Source: Azospirillum canadense
Lineage (GTDB): Bacteria; Pseudomonadota; Alphaproteobacteria; Azospirillales; Azospirillaceae
DNA length: 47,500 nucleotides
Direction: 5' to 3'
NCBI RefSeq assembly: GCF_025961225.1
Contig: NZ_JAOQNG010000010.1
Coordinates: 1 to 47,500, forward strand
Shown here one piece after another: positions 1 through 7,138 of this stretch; within the stretch, counting starts at the first letter, position 1; each line of letters starts with the position of its first letter. A program made the position numbers and the translations under genes. The notes below the pieces were generated by a model. The model was not told the origin of the DNA. It searched no databases and saw only the letters and a program-made list of their open reading frames with translations.

Positions 1-1
1 G

Positions 2-253
2 CCGCAGGCCGTGCGCGTCGCCATCCCGCCCACCGTGGGCTTCTCCGTCCAGGTGGTGAAGGGCACGGCGCTGACCTCCATCATCGGCTTCGTCGAGCTG
101 TCGAAGGCCGGCACGGTGGTCACCAATGCGACCTTCCAGCCCTTCACCGTCTATGGCCTCGTCGCCCTGATCTACTTCGCCCTGTGCTGGCCGCTGTCGA
201 AGAGCAGCCAGATTCTGGAAAGGAAGTTCAATGTCGCTCATCGCCATCACTGA
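2..253 (+). CDS. amino-acid ABC transporter permease, 3' end only
   Basis: The gene starts before the window, and the visible 83 residues are the C-terminal part of a HisM/GlnP-type inner-membrane permease. The stretch with GTALTSIIGFVEL is the end of the cytoplasmic EAA-type loop that contacts the ATPase. It is followed by a last membrane helix (VYGLVALIYFALCWPLS) and a short basic tail, as usual in this family. The stop codon lies 23 bp inside the next gene, the ATPase, so the two are translationally coupled parts of one polar amino-acid importer operon. The substrate cannot be told from this fragment, and the binding protein and any second permease would lie to the left. Confidence 0.9.
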   Translation, partial: PQAVRVAIPPTVGFSVQVVKGTALTSIIGFVELSKAGTVVTNATFQPFTVYGLVALIYFALCWPLSKSSQILERKFNVAHRHH

Positions 254-965
254 GGTGAAGAAGCGCTTCGGCGACGTCGAGGTCCTGAAGGGCATCAACC
301 TGGACGTCGAGCGCGGCGAGGTCGTCGCCATCATCGGCAAGAGCGGCTCGGGCAAGAGCACGCTTCTGCGCTGCGTCAACGGGCTGGAGATGATCGACGA
401 CGGATCCATCATGGTGGCCGGCGCGCAGCTGATCCCGGACGAGCTGCACCTGAAGGCGTTGCGCCTGAAGGTTGGCATGATCTTCCAGCAGTTCAACCTG
501 TTCCCGCACCTGTCGGCCGGGCGCAACGTCATGCTGTCGCAGATGGTCGTCAAGAGGACGCCCGCGACGGAGGCGGAGGCCATGGCCCGCCGCATGCTCG
601 ACCGCGTCGGGCTGGGCCACAAGTTCGACGCCTTTCCTGACCAGTTGTCGGGTGGGCAGCAGCAGCGCGTCGCCATCGCGCGGGCCCTGGCCATGCAGCC
701 GATGGCCCTGCTCTGCGACGAGATCACCTCGGCGCTCGACCCGGAGCTGGTGAACGAGGTGCTGGCCGTGGTGAAGGAACTGGCGGCCGACGGCATGACG
801 CTGATGATGGTAACGCACGAGATGCGCTTTGCCCGCGAGGTCTGCGACCGCGTCGTCTTCATGCACCAGGGCCGCGTCCACGAGATCGGCCCGCCGGAGG
901 AGGTGTTCGGCGCCCCCCGTACGCCGGAGCTTCAGCAGTTCCTCGGCGCGCAACTGGTGGCCTAA
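231..965 (+). CDS. amino-acid ABC transporter ATP-binding protein
   Basis: This 244-residue cytoplasmic ATPase has the normal length of the GlnQ/HisP family and energises uptake through the permease encoded just upstream. Visible motifs are Walker A GKSGSGKST near residue 36, the Q-loop in MIFQQFNLFPH, the signature LSGGQQQRVAIARAL, Walker B LLCDEITSALDPE and the switch histidine in VTHEMRFA. Walker B carries CDEI where GlnQ proteins usually have FDEP; the catalytic glutamate is kept, so it should be active. The ATG at 231 follows AGGAAG at a good distance. The gene overlaps the permease by 23 bp and ends in a stop codon that is already part of a hairpin array. Confidence 0.96.
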   Translation: MSLIAITEVKKRFGDVEVLKGINLDVERGEVVAIIGKSGSGKSTLLRCVNGLEMIDDGSIMVAGAQLIPDELHLKALRLKVGMIFQQFNLFPHLSAGRNVMLSQMVVKRTPATEAEAMARRMLDRVGLGHKFDAFPDQLSGGQQQRVAIARALAMQPMALLCDEITSALDPELVNEVLAVVKELAADGMTLMMVTHEMRFAREVCDRVVFMHQGRVHEIGPPEEVFGAPRTPELQQFLGAQLVA

Positions 966-1139
966 AGCGGATTGCGATCCGCTTTGGACTGCGACCGCAG
1001 TCCCGGCCGCCCATGCGGCCGAAGCTTGGCCTCTCGCGGGAACGAAGTTCCCGCTGGCGGCAGGCGGATGCCAAAGGCATTCGCTGAGAGCCGGCGAATG
1101 AGGCCATTTGGATCTAAAGCGAACGGAAGTTCGCTTTAG
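964..1139. repeat. array of six hairpins between convergent genes
   Basis: Six inverted repeats lie almost end to end between two convergent stop codons. Arms: 964-972/977-985 (AAAGCGGAT), 986-992/997-1003 (GGACTGC), 1004-1010/1015-1021 (CGGCCGC), 1036-1043/1047-1054 (GCGGGAAC, loop GAA), 1064-1072/1076-1084 (GCGGATGCC, loop AAA, one G-T pair) and 1114-1124/1129-1139 (CTAAAGCGAAC, loop GGAA). A longer-range pair, 1027-1033 with 1100-1106 (TGGCCTC/GAGGCCA), encloses the fourth and fifth hairpins, so the whole can fold as a branched structure. The first hairpin includes two bases of the ATPase TAA; the last contains the TAA of the MFS gene. None has a T-run, so these are not standard intrinsic terminators, though they could stop or protect both transcripts. 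A related copy lies at 2542-2727. Confidence 0.85.
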
Positions 1140-2449
1140 GCGAGCGGCTTCAGCCGGTCGAGGCGATCAAGGCGGCGCAGGCTGGGGAAGCGCCACGCCC
1201 AGAGCAGGGCGATGGCGCAGGCCCCGACGCCGCCGGCCACCACCGCCGGGACGGCGCCCAGCCACGTGGCCGCGACTCCGGACTCGAACTCGCCCAGCTG
1301 GTTGGAGGCGCCGATAAACAGCGACGACACGGCGCCGACCCGGCCGCGCATCTGGTCCGGGGTGGACAGCTGGATCAGGGTCTGCCGCACGAAGACGCTG
1401 ACCTGGTCCATCGCCCCCAGCGTCGCCAGCGCGACGAAGGACAGGCCCGGATAGGTGGACAGGCCGAACACGACCGTCGCCACGCCATAGCCGGCGACCG
1501 CCCCCAGCATCCAGGCGCCGGCGTTGCGCCGCACGCCGAAGCGGGCGAGGCCCAGCGCCATCAGCAGGGCGCCCACCGCCGGGGCGCTGCGCAGCAGCCC
1601 CAGCCCCCAGGGGCCGACCAGCAGCACGTCGTGCGCGTAGACCGGCAGCAGCGCCGTGGCCCCGCCCAGCAGCACGGCGACCATGTCCAGCGACATGGCG
1701 CCCAGGATGGCTGGCTGGTTGCGGATGAAGGAGACGCCGGCCAGCAGCGTGGACAGGCTGACCGCCCGGCGCGGCAACTCCACCGGCCGGGGCCGCAGCA
1801 GGACCACGAACAGGGTGGCCAGCGCCAGCAGGACCGTGCTGGTCGCGTAGACCACCGCCGGCCCGGCGACGTAGAGCAGGCCGCCCAGCGCCGGCCCGGC
1901 GACCATCGCCGACTGCATGGCCGAGGAGTTCCAGGCGATGGCGTTGGGCAGATCCTCCGGCGGGACCAGCGCCGACAGGAGGGCCTGCATCGCCGGCCCC
2001 TCGAAGGATTTGGCGGTGCCCAGCACGATGACGATGGCGAAGATCAGCGCCGGGGTCAGCGCGCCCGACGCGGTGAAGGCGAACAGGGCTCCGATGGCCG
2101 CGCACTCCACCGCCAGCACGGCGACGAGGATCCGCCGCCGGTCGTGGGTGTCGACGATGTGCCCGGACACCAGCACCAACAGCAGCGTCGGCAGGAACTG
2201 GAGCAGCCCGACCAGCCCCAGGCTGATCGCCGTTCCGGTCATCGCGTAGATTTGCCACCCCACCGCCACAACCTGCATCTGCATGGCCAGCCAAGCCGCG
2301 ATGCGCGCGCACCAGAACAGGACGAAAGCGCGGTGCCGGAAGGCGGATCGGAAATCGCCCCGGGTATCACCGGGAGCAACGGTGCGCGTGGCGGATGTAG
2401 CGGTTTCCGTCGGCTGGGTGGCCGGCTGGGCGGAGTGGGAGTTCGGCAT
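1136..2449 (-). CDS. MFS transporter, EntS/MFS_3-like exporter
   Basis: This 437-residue inner-membrane protein has about 12 hydrophobic segments and an MFS loop 2-3 motif (GHIVDTHDRRRILV), with the general look of the EntS/YbdA and MFS_3 group of proton-driven exporters. The substrate is unknown; siderophore or drug efflux would be usual for the group, but nothing here decides it. I start it at the ATG at 2449 rather than a TTG 21 bp upstream; neither has a strong ribosome binding site. The N-terminal 30 residues are Thr/Ala/Gln-rich and probably cytoplasmic. The stop codon sits inside the last hairpin of the 964-1139 array. The next gene upstream is also on the minus strand, but is separated by a repeat-filled gap. 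Confidence 0.85.
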   Translation of the reverse strand: MPNSHSAQPATQPTETATSATRTVAPGDTRGDFRSAFRHRAFVLFWCARIAAWLAMQMQVVAVGWQIYAMTGTAISLGLVGLLQFLPTLLLVLVSGHIVDTHDRRRILVAVLAVECAAIGALFAFTASGALTPALIFAIVIVLGTAKSFEGPAMQALLSALVPPEDLPNAIAWNSSAMQSAMVAGPALGGLLYVAGPAVVYATSTVLLALATLFVVLLRPRPVELPRRAVSLSTLLAGVSFIRNQPAILGAMSLDMVAVLLGGATALLPVYAHDVLLVGPWGLGLLRSAPAVGALLMALGLARFGVRRNAGAWMLGAVAGYGVATVVFGLSTYPGLSFVALATLGAMDQVSVFVRQTLIQLSTPDQMRGRVGAVSSLFIGASNQLGEFESGVAATWLGAVPAVVAGGVGACAIALLWAWRFPSLRRLDRLDRLKPLA

Positions 2450-2541
2450 CGTCTCGACGGAAGGCAGCAAGGGGCGATCAGCCTAGTGGACAATCCGCAC
2501 ACGGAGGCATGCCCGGATTGCAGGTCCGGTCGGAGTTTAAG

Positions 2542-2727
2542 CCCTCGCCCCTCTGCTTACGCGCAAACGAAGTTTGCGCTGACGCGACAGGCGGACCTTT
2601 GGTCCGCCGAAAGCGGGGAGAGGGTTGGGTGAGGGGGCGGCCGCAGACCGACAACGCACGCTCATTGCAGTGCCTGTCCGCCCTTCGGGCGCCCCCTCAT
2701 CCTAACCTTCTCCCCGGAGGGGAGAAG
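2542..2727. repeat. composite palindromic repeat, second copy of the hairpin family
   Basis: An outer imperfect palindrome (2542-2556 with 2613-2624, CCCTC/GAGGG arms) encloses two hairpins, 2561-2568/2572-2579 (GCGCAAAC, loop GAA) and 2590-2597/2601-2608 (GGCGGACC, loop TTT). The order and linker (TGACGCGACAG) match 1036-1084 (linker TGGCGGCAG) although the stem bases differ. A second long imperfect palindrome joins 2615-2638 to 2691-2715. Between its arms lies CGCCC-TTC-GGGCG (2679-2691), and it ends with a 9-bp stem at 2707-2715/2719-2727 (CTTCTCCCC, loop GGA). The last part overlaps the 3' end of the cation transporter gene. CCCTCTCCCC-type palindromes recur at 10780 and 30959. Confidence 0.8.
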
Positions 2728-4120
2728 TGACAGACGCCGCGCCCCCCACCGGCTCGTGGGCGGGTTCGGGGTGGCCGACGATGCGGCAGACGTCCGGCCA
2801 TTGCTGGCGGATGTGCCGTTCCAGATCGTCCACCGCGTCGTGCACCTCCGACACGGTCAGGTCGGGCGGGACGTGGCTATGGAAGTTGACCACCAGCCCG
2901 GACGGCGTCTGGCGGACGCGGACGTTGTGGACGTCGAGAAGCTGGCCGGACTCGACGGCCCAGGCCTCCATGCGGGCCTGCATCGCCGCGGTCCGTTCCG
3001 CCGCGATGTCCACACCGTCGACGCCGTCTTCCTGCATGGGTTCAATGTGGGATTCCACCTCGATGTCGTCGCCCAACTCCTCCTTCAGCGCGCGTTCCAG
3101 GCGGGAGGACAGGGCGTGGGCCTTGCGGATCGACAAGCGGCCGTTCACCTCCAGGTCGAAGCTGATCGACAGGCGACCGCTGACCCGCTGCACGGTGACG
3201 TGGTGGACGCCAACCCCGAGGTCGGCCGCGCAGACCATCACGCGCTCCAGCACCGTCTCGTCGTCGAGCGCCAGCGGGTGGGCGGCGACGGTCGCCTCTG
3301 CCTCCGGCATGGCGGCGCGCAGGGCCTCCACGACGGCGGCCTTAATCTCGGCGACCCGGTTCAGGGGCAGGGCACGGCCGACGGCCACGTCCAGGTCCAC
3401 GAACAGCGCGCTGCCGGCCGGGCGCACCCGCACCCGCTGCACGGCGGCGATCCCCGGCACCGCGCGCACGATGCCCTCCACCCGCTCCGCGGCACCGGCG
3501 GGGGCGGCGTCGATCAGCGTGTCGATGGTGCGGCGGCCGAGCCGGTAGCCGGCCAGGCAGACAAAGATCGACACGCCGATGGCGGCCAGCGCGTCGCCCT
3601 TGGGATAGCCGAGCCACACCAGCCCCAACCCGACCAGCACCACCGCGGAACTGAGGATGTCGGAGGAGAAGTGCAGGGCGTCGGCCTCCAGCGCTTGGCT
3701 GTTGGTTTCCTTCGCCACGCGGGACAGCTCGCGGGCGCGGTAGAAGTCGATGGCGATGGACACCAGGACCACCGCCACCGACCACCAGGTCGCCTCCACC
3801 GTCACCGTGTCCGCCATCAGGCGGTGCGCCGCCTCGTAGATGATCCAGGCGCTGGTCAGGAACAGCAGGCCGGTTTCGGCCAGCGCGCTGACGCTTTCCA
3901 CCTTGCCGTGGCCGTAGGGATGCTCCGCGTCGGCGGGCTGGTCGCTGATCCGCACGGCGAACCAGGTCAGCACCGTGGCGCCGAGGTCGAGCAGGCTGTG
4001 CAGCGCCTCCGACAGCAGGCCCAGACTGCCGGTCGCGATGCCGACCGTGAACTTGCCCACGGTCATCGCGGCGCTCGCCAGGATCGAGCCGAGCGCCACC
4101 GCTTCCTTTTCGTTCGCCAT
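2702..4120 (-). CDS. cation diffusion facilitator with extended C-terminal region
   Basis: This is a divalent-metal/proton antiporter of the CDF family, exporting metals such as Zn, Fe or Mn across the inner membrane. Both metal-site signatures are visible: HSLLD (His41, Asp45) and HFSSD (His150, Asp154), in a roughly 200-residue membrane domain that also has the HPYGHGK loop. The protein is 472 residues, while typical CDFs are near 300. The extra length appears to be repeated ferredoxin-like ZT_dimer modules, about three by eye (roughly 195-275, 275-355, 370-440). The ATG at 4120 follows AGAGG; an upstream TTG is less likely. The last eight codons, giving TSPLRGEG, lie in the palindromic repeat, so the repeat supplied the present C-terminus. 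It is divergent from the sigma-factor operon. Confidence 0.9.
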   Translation of the reverse strand: MANEKEAVALGSILASAAMTVGKFTVGIATGSLGLLSEALHSLLDLGATVLTWFAVRISDQPADAEHPYGHGKVESVSALAETGLLFLTSAWIIYEAAHRLMADTVTVEATWWSVAVVLVSIAIDFYRARELSRVAKETNSQALEADALHFSSDILSSAVVLVGLGLVWLGYPKGDALAAIGVSIFVCLAGYRLGRRTIDTLIDAAPAGAAERVEGIVRAVPGIAAVQRVRVRPAGSALFVDLDVAVGRALPLNRVAEIKAAVVEALRAAMPEAEATVAAHPLALDDETVLERVMVCAADLGVGVHHVTVQRVSGRLSISFDLEVNGRLSIRKAHALSSRLERALKEELGDDIEVESHIEPMQEDGVDGVDIAAERTAAMQARMEAWAVESGQLLDVHNVRVRQTPSGLVVNFHSHVPPDLTVSEVHDAVDDLERHIRQQWPDVCRIVGHPEPAHEPVGGAASVTSPLRGEG

Positions 4121-4250
4121 GCTTGCCTCTTCCTTCGCCGGGGCGACGTTAGTGAAAAGACCAATCCATGCCAATTCCCTCGAATCCAATTTTTTCGGCC
4201 GGGGCGGGATTATGGTGTCTCGCCATCCGTATGCGATGCGAGGGGCGGTG

Positions 4251-4832
4251 ATGGCCCCCGCGGTTGAGAACAGTTCGGGAAGGGTGATGAAGGAGCAGCT
4301 GGGACAGCATCTGGACGTACTGCGGCGTTACGCCCTGGTCCTGATGCGCGATCCCGACCAAGCGGAAGACCTCGTCCAGGAGGCGCTCGTCAAGGCCATC
4401 GAAGGTTCGGCGTCCTACATGGACGGGCGGGACCTGCGCAAATGGCTTCTGGCGATCGTCCACAACACCTTCGTGGACCGCTGGCGCCGGCTGCAAGCCG
4501 AGCGGCAGGCGACCGGCGACCTGCTGTCCATGGCTGACGAGGCTACCCCGCCGCCGCAGATGAGTGCCGTCCACCTGGGCCAGACCATCGCCGCGCTGAT
4601 GACCCTGCCGGTCGAGCAGCGCGAGGCGCTGGTGCTCGTGGCGCTGGAGGGCATGACCTACAAGGACGCGGCGGAATGCCTGGGCGTGCCGGTGGGCACC
4701 CTGATGTCGCGCCTCGGCCGCGCCCGCGAGGCGCTGCGGGCGGCGACCAGCGGCGAGCGCCCGGCAGGCTCATTCCCGGCCGCCACCTCCGGCACCCAGC
4801 AGGGGCGCCCCCCGTTTCGCGTGGTGAAGTGA
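4251..4832 (+). CDS. ECF-family RNA polymerase sigma factor
   Basis: This group IV sigma factor of about 193 residues has region 2 (RYALVLMRDPDQAEDLVQEA, then an RKWLLAIVHN segment) and region 4 (LPVEQREALVLVALEGMTYKDAA followed by the recognition helix VPVGTLMSRLGRARE). It would redirect RNA polymerase to a stress regulon and, as is usual, to its own promoter. I chose the ATG at 4251 because AGGGG lies 5 nt before it; ATGs at 4212, 4236 and 4287 are alternatives, and the conserved part begins after 4287. A Ser/Gly/Pro-rich tail follows region 4. The stop codon is 2 nt before the next gene, a membrane protein with the features of its anti-sigma factor. The inducing signal is not evident. Confidence 0.92.
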   Translation: MAPAVENSSGRVMKEQLGQHLDVLRRYALVLMRDPDQAEDLVQEALVKAIEGSASYMDGRDLRKWLLAIVHNTFVDRWRRLQAERQATGDLLSMADEATPPPQMSAVHLGQTIAALMTLPVEQREALVLVALEGMTYKDAAECLGVPVGTLMSRLGRAREALRAATSGERPAGSFPAATSGTQQGRPPFRVVK

Positions 4833-4834
4833 CG

Positions 4835-5692
4835 ATGAACGAACCGATCAACGACATCGACCTGAACGCCTACATCGACGGCGAACTTGATGCCCGGCGG
4901 CGCATCGACGTGGAAGCCTATCTGGAGAACAACCCGGAGATCGCCGCGCGCGTCATGCATGACATGCGGGTGCGCGACGAGATCGTCCTGTTCATGGGCA
5001 GCCCGGCCCCGGTGCCAGCGCCGAAGGTGGAGGAGCCGGCTCCGGATCCGCAGGCGGTCCCGATGGGGGAACCGCAGCCGCGCCGGCTCGGCTGGCGGTC
5101 GTTGTGGCGGCGCGCGGATCCCCCCGCCCCCAGGCGGGCGCGCGACCGTGTTGCCTCCGGGAAGGGGCGCCGCGCGGCGGCGGCTCTGTGCCTGATCGGG
5201 TTGGGTTGGGCCGGGCACGCCACCATGGAGCACCTGTCGGTCAACCCCGTGGCCGCTGCGCACGCCGCCACCCACTACATCACCATCGCCGCGCAGACCC
5301 ACCAGCAGGCCCAGCACAGCGAAATCTCCTTCAAGCCCTTTGCCGAGGTCGCGCATTCGCTGTTCCAGCGCCTGCACAGCCCCGCCGACCCGGCGGCGGC
5401 CGTTCCGTTGCCGGAGTTGGACATCGCGCGCGCCCCGGACGGGCTGCGCACGGTGGCGTGGGACGGCGGCGTGGCGATCCAGGCCGCCTACCACTTCGGG
5501 CGCAACGACCTGATCACCCTGTTCGCCAGCGAGGTCGACAGCTTCGCCGTGACCGAACCGCAGGCGGAGCGCATCGGCGAGGTCTCGGTCGCCTACTGGC
5601 AGGTCGGGACCACCGTCTATGCCCTGTGCGGCGAGCGGTCCGAACGTGAAATCCTGGCCCACGCCCGCGACGCGCGGATGGCGTGGTTCTGA
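4835..5692 (+). CDS. transmembrane anti-sigma factor
   Basis: A 285-residue protein whose first 55 residues (with DLNAYIDGELDA and EAYLENNPEIA) have the helical anti-sigma domain seen in FecR/RseA/ChrR-like regulators. It lacks the HxxxCxxC zinc-binding motif of the ZAS group. A Pro/Arg-rich linker leads to a single membrane helix at about residues 113-128 (ALCLIGLGWAGHA), then a periplasmic sensor part of some 150 residues ending in a compact domain (about 195-285). It would hold the sigma factor encoded 2 nt upstream at the inner membrane until a periplasmic signal releases it, an inference from gene order and topology. The start ATG at 4835 nearly abuts the sigma-factor stop, which indicates translational coupling. 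Confidence 0.85.
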   Translation: MNEPINDIDLNAYIDGELDARRRIDVEAYLENNPEIAARVMHDMRVRDEIVLFMGSPAPVPAPKVEEPAPDPQAVPMGEPQPRRLGWRSLWRRADPPAPRRARDRVASGKGRRAAAALCLIGLGWAGHATMEHLSVNPVAAAHAATHYITIAAQTHQQAQHSEISFKPFAEVAHSLFQRLHSPADPAAAVPLPELDIARAPDGLRTVAWDGGVAIQAAYHFGRNDLITLFASEVDSFAVTEPQAERIGEVSVAYWQVGTTVYALCGERSEREILAHARDARMAWF

Positions 5693-5722
5693 TCCCCTTC
5701 TTTCAATCCATACGGTGAGACG

Positions 5723-6445
5723 ATGAGCGGACCCTATTACGAACAACGTTTCGGCGGCGCCGCCCAGACTTATGGTGCTGCCTTCGACGAGGGCCTGCGC
5801 AAGCATATGCTGCGGGTCTACAACTTCATGATGCTGGGGCTCGGGGTGACCGGGCTGGTGGCGCTGTTCGTGGCAAGCACGCCGGCGCTGTACGTGCCGA
5901 TCTTCACGACGCCGCTGAAGTGGGTGGTGATGCTGGCGCCGCTGGCCTTCATCATGGTGCTGTCCTGGCGCTTCGAGCGCATGTCGGCGAGCGGCCTGCA
6001 GGGGCTTTTCTGGGCCTTCTGCGCGGTGATGGGCGTCTCCATGGCGTCGATCTTCCTGGTCTTTACCGGGGCCAGCGTGGCGCGGGTGTTCTTCATCACC
6101 GCCGCCATGTTCGCCGCGATGAGCCTGTGGGGCTACACCACCAAGGCCGACCTGTCGAAGATGGGCTCGTTCCTGATGATGGGCCTGATCGGCATCGTCA
6201 TCGCCGGCCTGGTCAACATCTTCGTCGGCTCCAGCGCGCTGCAGTTCGCCATCTCCGTCCTCGGCGTCGTCATCTTCACCGGCCTGACCGCCTACGACAC
6301 CCAGCGCATCAAGGAAGAGTACGCCGAGGGCTACGGCCACGAGACCAACACCAAGCTCGCCGTCATGGGCGCGCTCTCCCTCTACCTCAACTTCATCAAC
6401 CTCTTCCAGATGCTCCTCCAGCTCATGGGGCAGCGCGACGAGTAA
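5723..6445 (+). CDS. Bax inhibitor-1/YccA family membrane protein
   Basis: A 240-residue integral membrane protein with seven hydrophobic segments and the BI-1 features: the N-terminal region ending in LRKHMLRVYNFM, and the C-terminal helix pair with VIFTGLTAYDTQRIKEEYAE, whose Asp belongs to the conserved pH- and calcium-sensing site of the family. Bacterial members such as YbhL and YccA are calcium-leak channels or modulators of FtsH; which applies here is unknown. The start has GGTGAGA just upstream. It lies 30 bp after the anti-sigma gene and may be co-transcribed with it. A strong intrinsic terminator follows at 6498. Confidence 0.95.
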   Translation: MSGPYYEQRFGGAAQTYGAAFDEGLRKHMLRVYNFMMLGLGVTGLVALFVASTPALYVPIFTTPLKWVVMLAPLAFIMVLSWRFERMSASGLQGLFWAFCAVMGVSMASIFLVFTGASVARVFFITAAMFAAMSLWGYTTKADLSKMGSFLMMGLIGIVIAGLVNIFVGSSALQFAISVLGVVIFTGLTAYDTQRIKEEYAEGYGHETNTKLAVMGALSLYLNFINLFQMLLQLMGQRDE

Positions 6446-6497
6446 TGAGGTTGATGCGGGTTTCCTTCTGTTAAGTTCGGCACTGTCTTGGGTAACT

Positions 6498-6524
6498 GCG
6501 GCCGCCTCGCGCGGCCGCTTTTTT
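6498..6524 (+). terminator. intrinsic terminator after the BI-1 gene
   Basis: An 8-bp perfect GC stem (GCGGCCGC at 6498-6505 and 6511-6518, loop CTCGC) is followed by six T. It ends the sigma/anti-sigma/BI-1 transcript. Confidence 0.93.
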
Positions 6525-6540
6525 ATGGCGACGCTTGTCT

Positions 6541-7026
6541 TCACGGGGACTTGGTCCGCTCGGACGCCTCCTTCGTGCCGGCCGCCCCCTCCACCGCCAC
6601 GATGTACAGCGAGTTGTTGGGGAAGGAGCAGGCTTCCGGCGGTATCGCCTGTGCGGCCGGGTCGAAGGCATAAGGGCGGGGCGAGGCGGTCGTGCCCTCC
6701 GCCGGCGGCATGCCGGCGATCTGCGCGGTCCAGGGCGCGCCCGTGTAGACGCCCGGCGTCGACTCCTCCGCCCACAGCCACAGCACCCGCGATCCCGACA
6801 TGGTTGATCCCGTCGCGGGCTGTTCGGCGAAGCGGCGCAGCAGGCGCTCGCAGGTGTCCTGGTCCATGTTGTGGATCGCCCGTTCCACGATGACGCCGCC
6901 GGGCGGCTTCGGCACCGTGAGGAGCGCTACGACCGCCACTGCGCTGACGGTCAGGCCGCCGATGGCCCACATGCAGACCAGCTTCAGGTTGCTCCAGTCG
7001 TCCGCACCCATTCTCCCCTTGCCCAT
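6541..7026 (-). CDS. membrane-anchored hypothetical protein
   Basis: I do not recognise this 161-residue protein. It has a short cytoplasmic head, one membrane helix at about residues 18-36 (MWAIGGLTVSAVAVVALLTV), then a periplasmic part of about 120 residues with two cysteines (in QDTCERLLRRF and EACSFPNN) that could form a disulphide. The C-terminus reads like a small folded domain (NNSLYIVAVEG) with a charged tail. The ATG at 7026 follows GGAGG at 4 nt; a second ATG at 7011 also has GGGG just ahead of it. It stands alone between a terminator on its right and the convergent BI-1 terminator on its left, so it is probably monocistronic. Confidence 0.75.
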   Translation of the reverse strand: MGKGRMGADDWSNLKLVCMWAIGGLTVSAVAVVALLTVPKPPGGVIVERAIHNMDQDTCERLLRRFAEQPATGSTMSGSRVLWLWAEESTPGVYTGAPWTAQIAGMPPAEGTTASPRPYAFDPAAQAIPPEACSFPNNSLYIVAVEGAAGTKEASERTKSP

Positions 7027-7071
7027 TCTTCCTCCGCTGCCGATGGCCGGACCTGGATAACGCCGGACGGC

Positions 7072-7103
7072 AAAAAGGGGCCACGGATGCCGTGACCCCC
7101 TTT
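7072..7103 (-). terminator. intrinsic terminator after the OFA transporter gene
   Basis: Read on the minus strand, a 10-bp stem with one mismatch (GGGGTCACGG with CCGTGGCCCC, loop CAT) is followed by five T. It lies 36 bp after the transporter stop codon. Confidence 0.88.
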
Positions 7104-7138
7104 GCCTTTCGCGATGGTGCCGTGGTCAGGGGCTGTGA

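Noticed and set aside
966..1110. Possible intrinsic terminators in the 964-1139 array
   Set aside because: No hairpin is followed by a T-run in either direction.
4658..7084. 808-codon minus-strand frame across the sigma-factor region
   Set aside because: It covers three well-supported genes on the other strand and has no domain.
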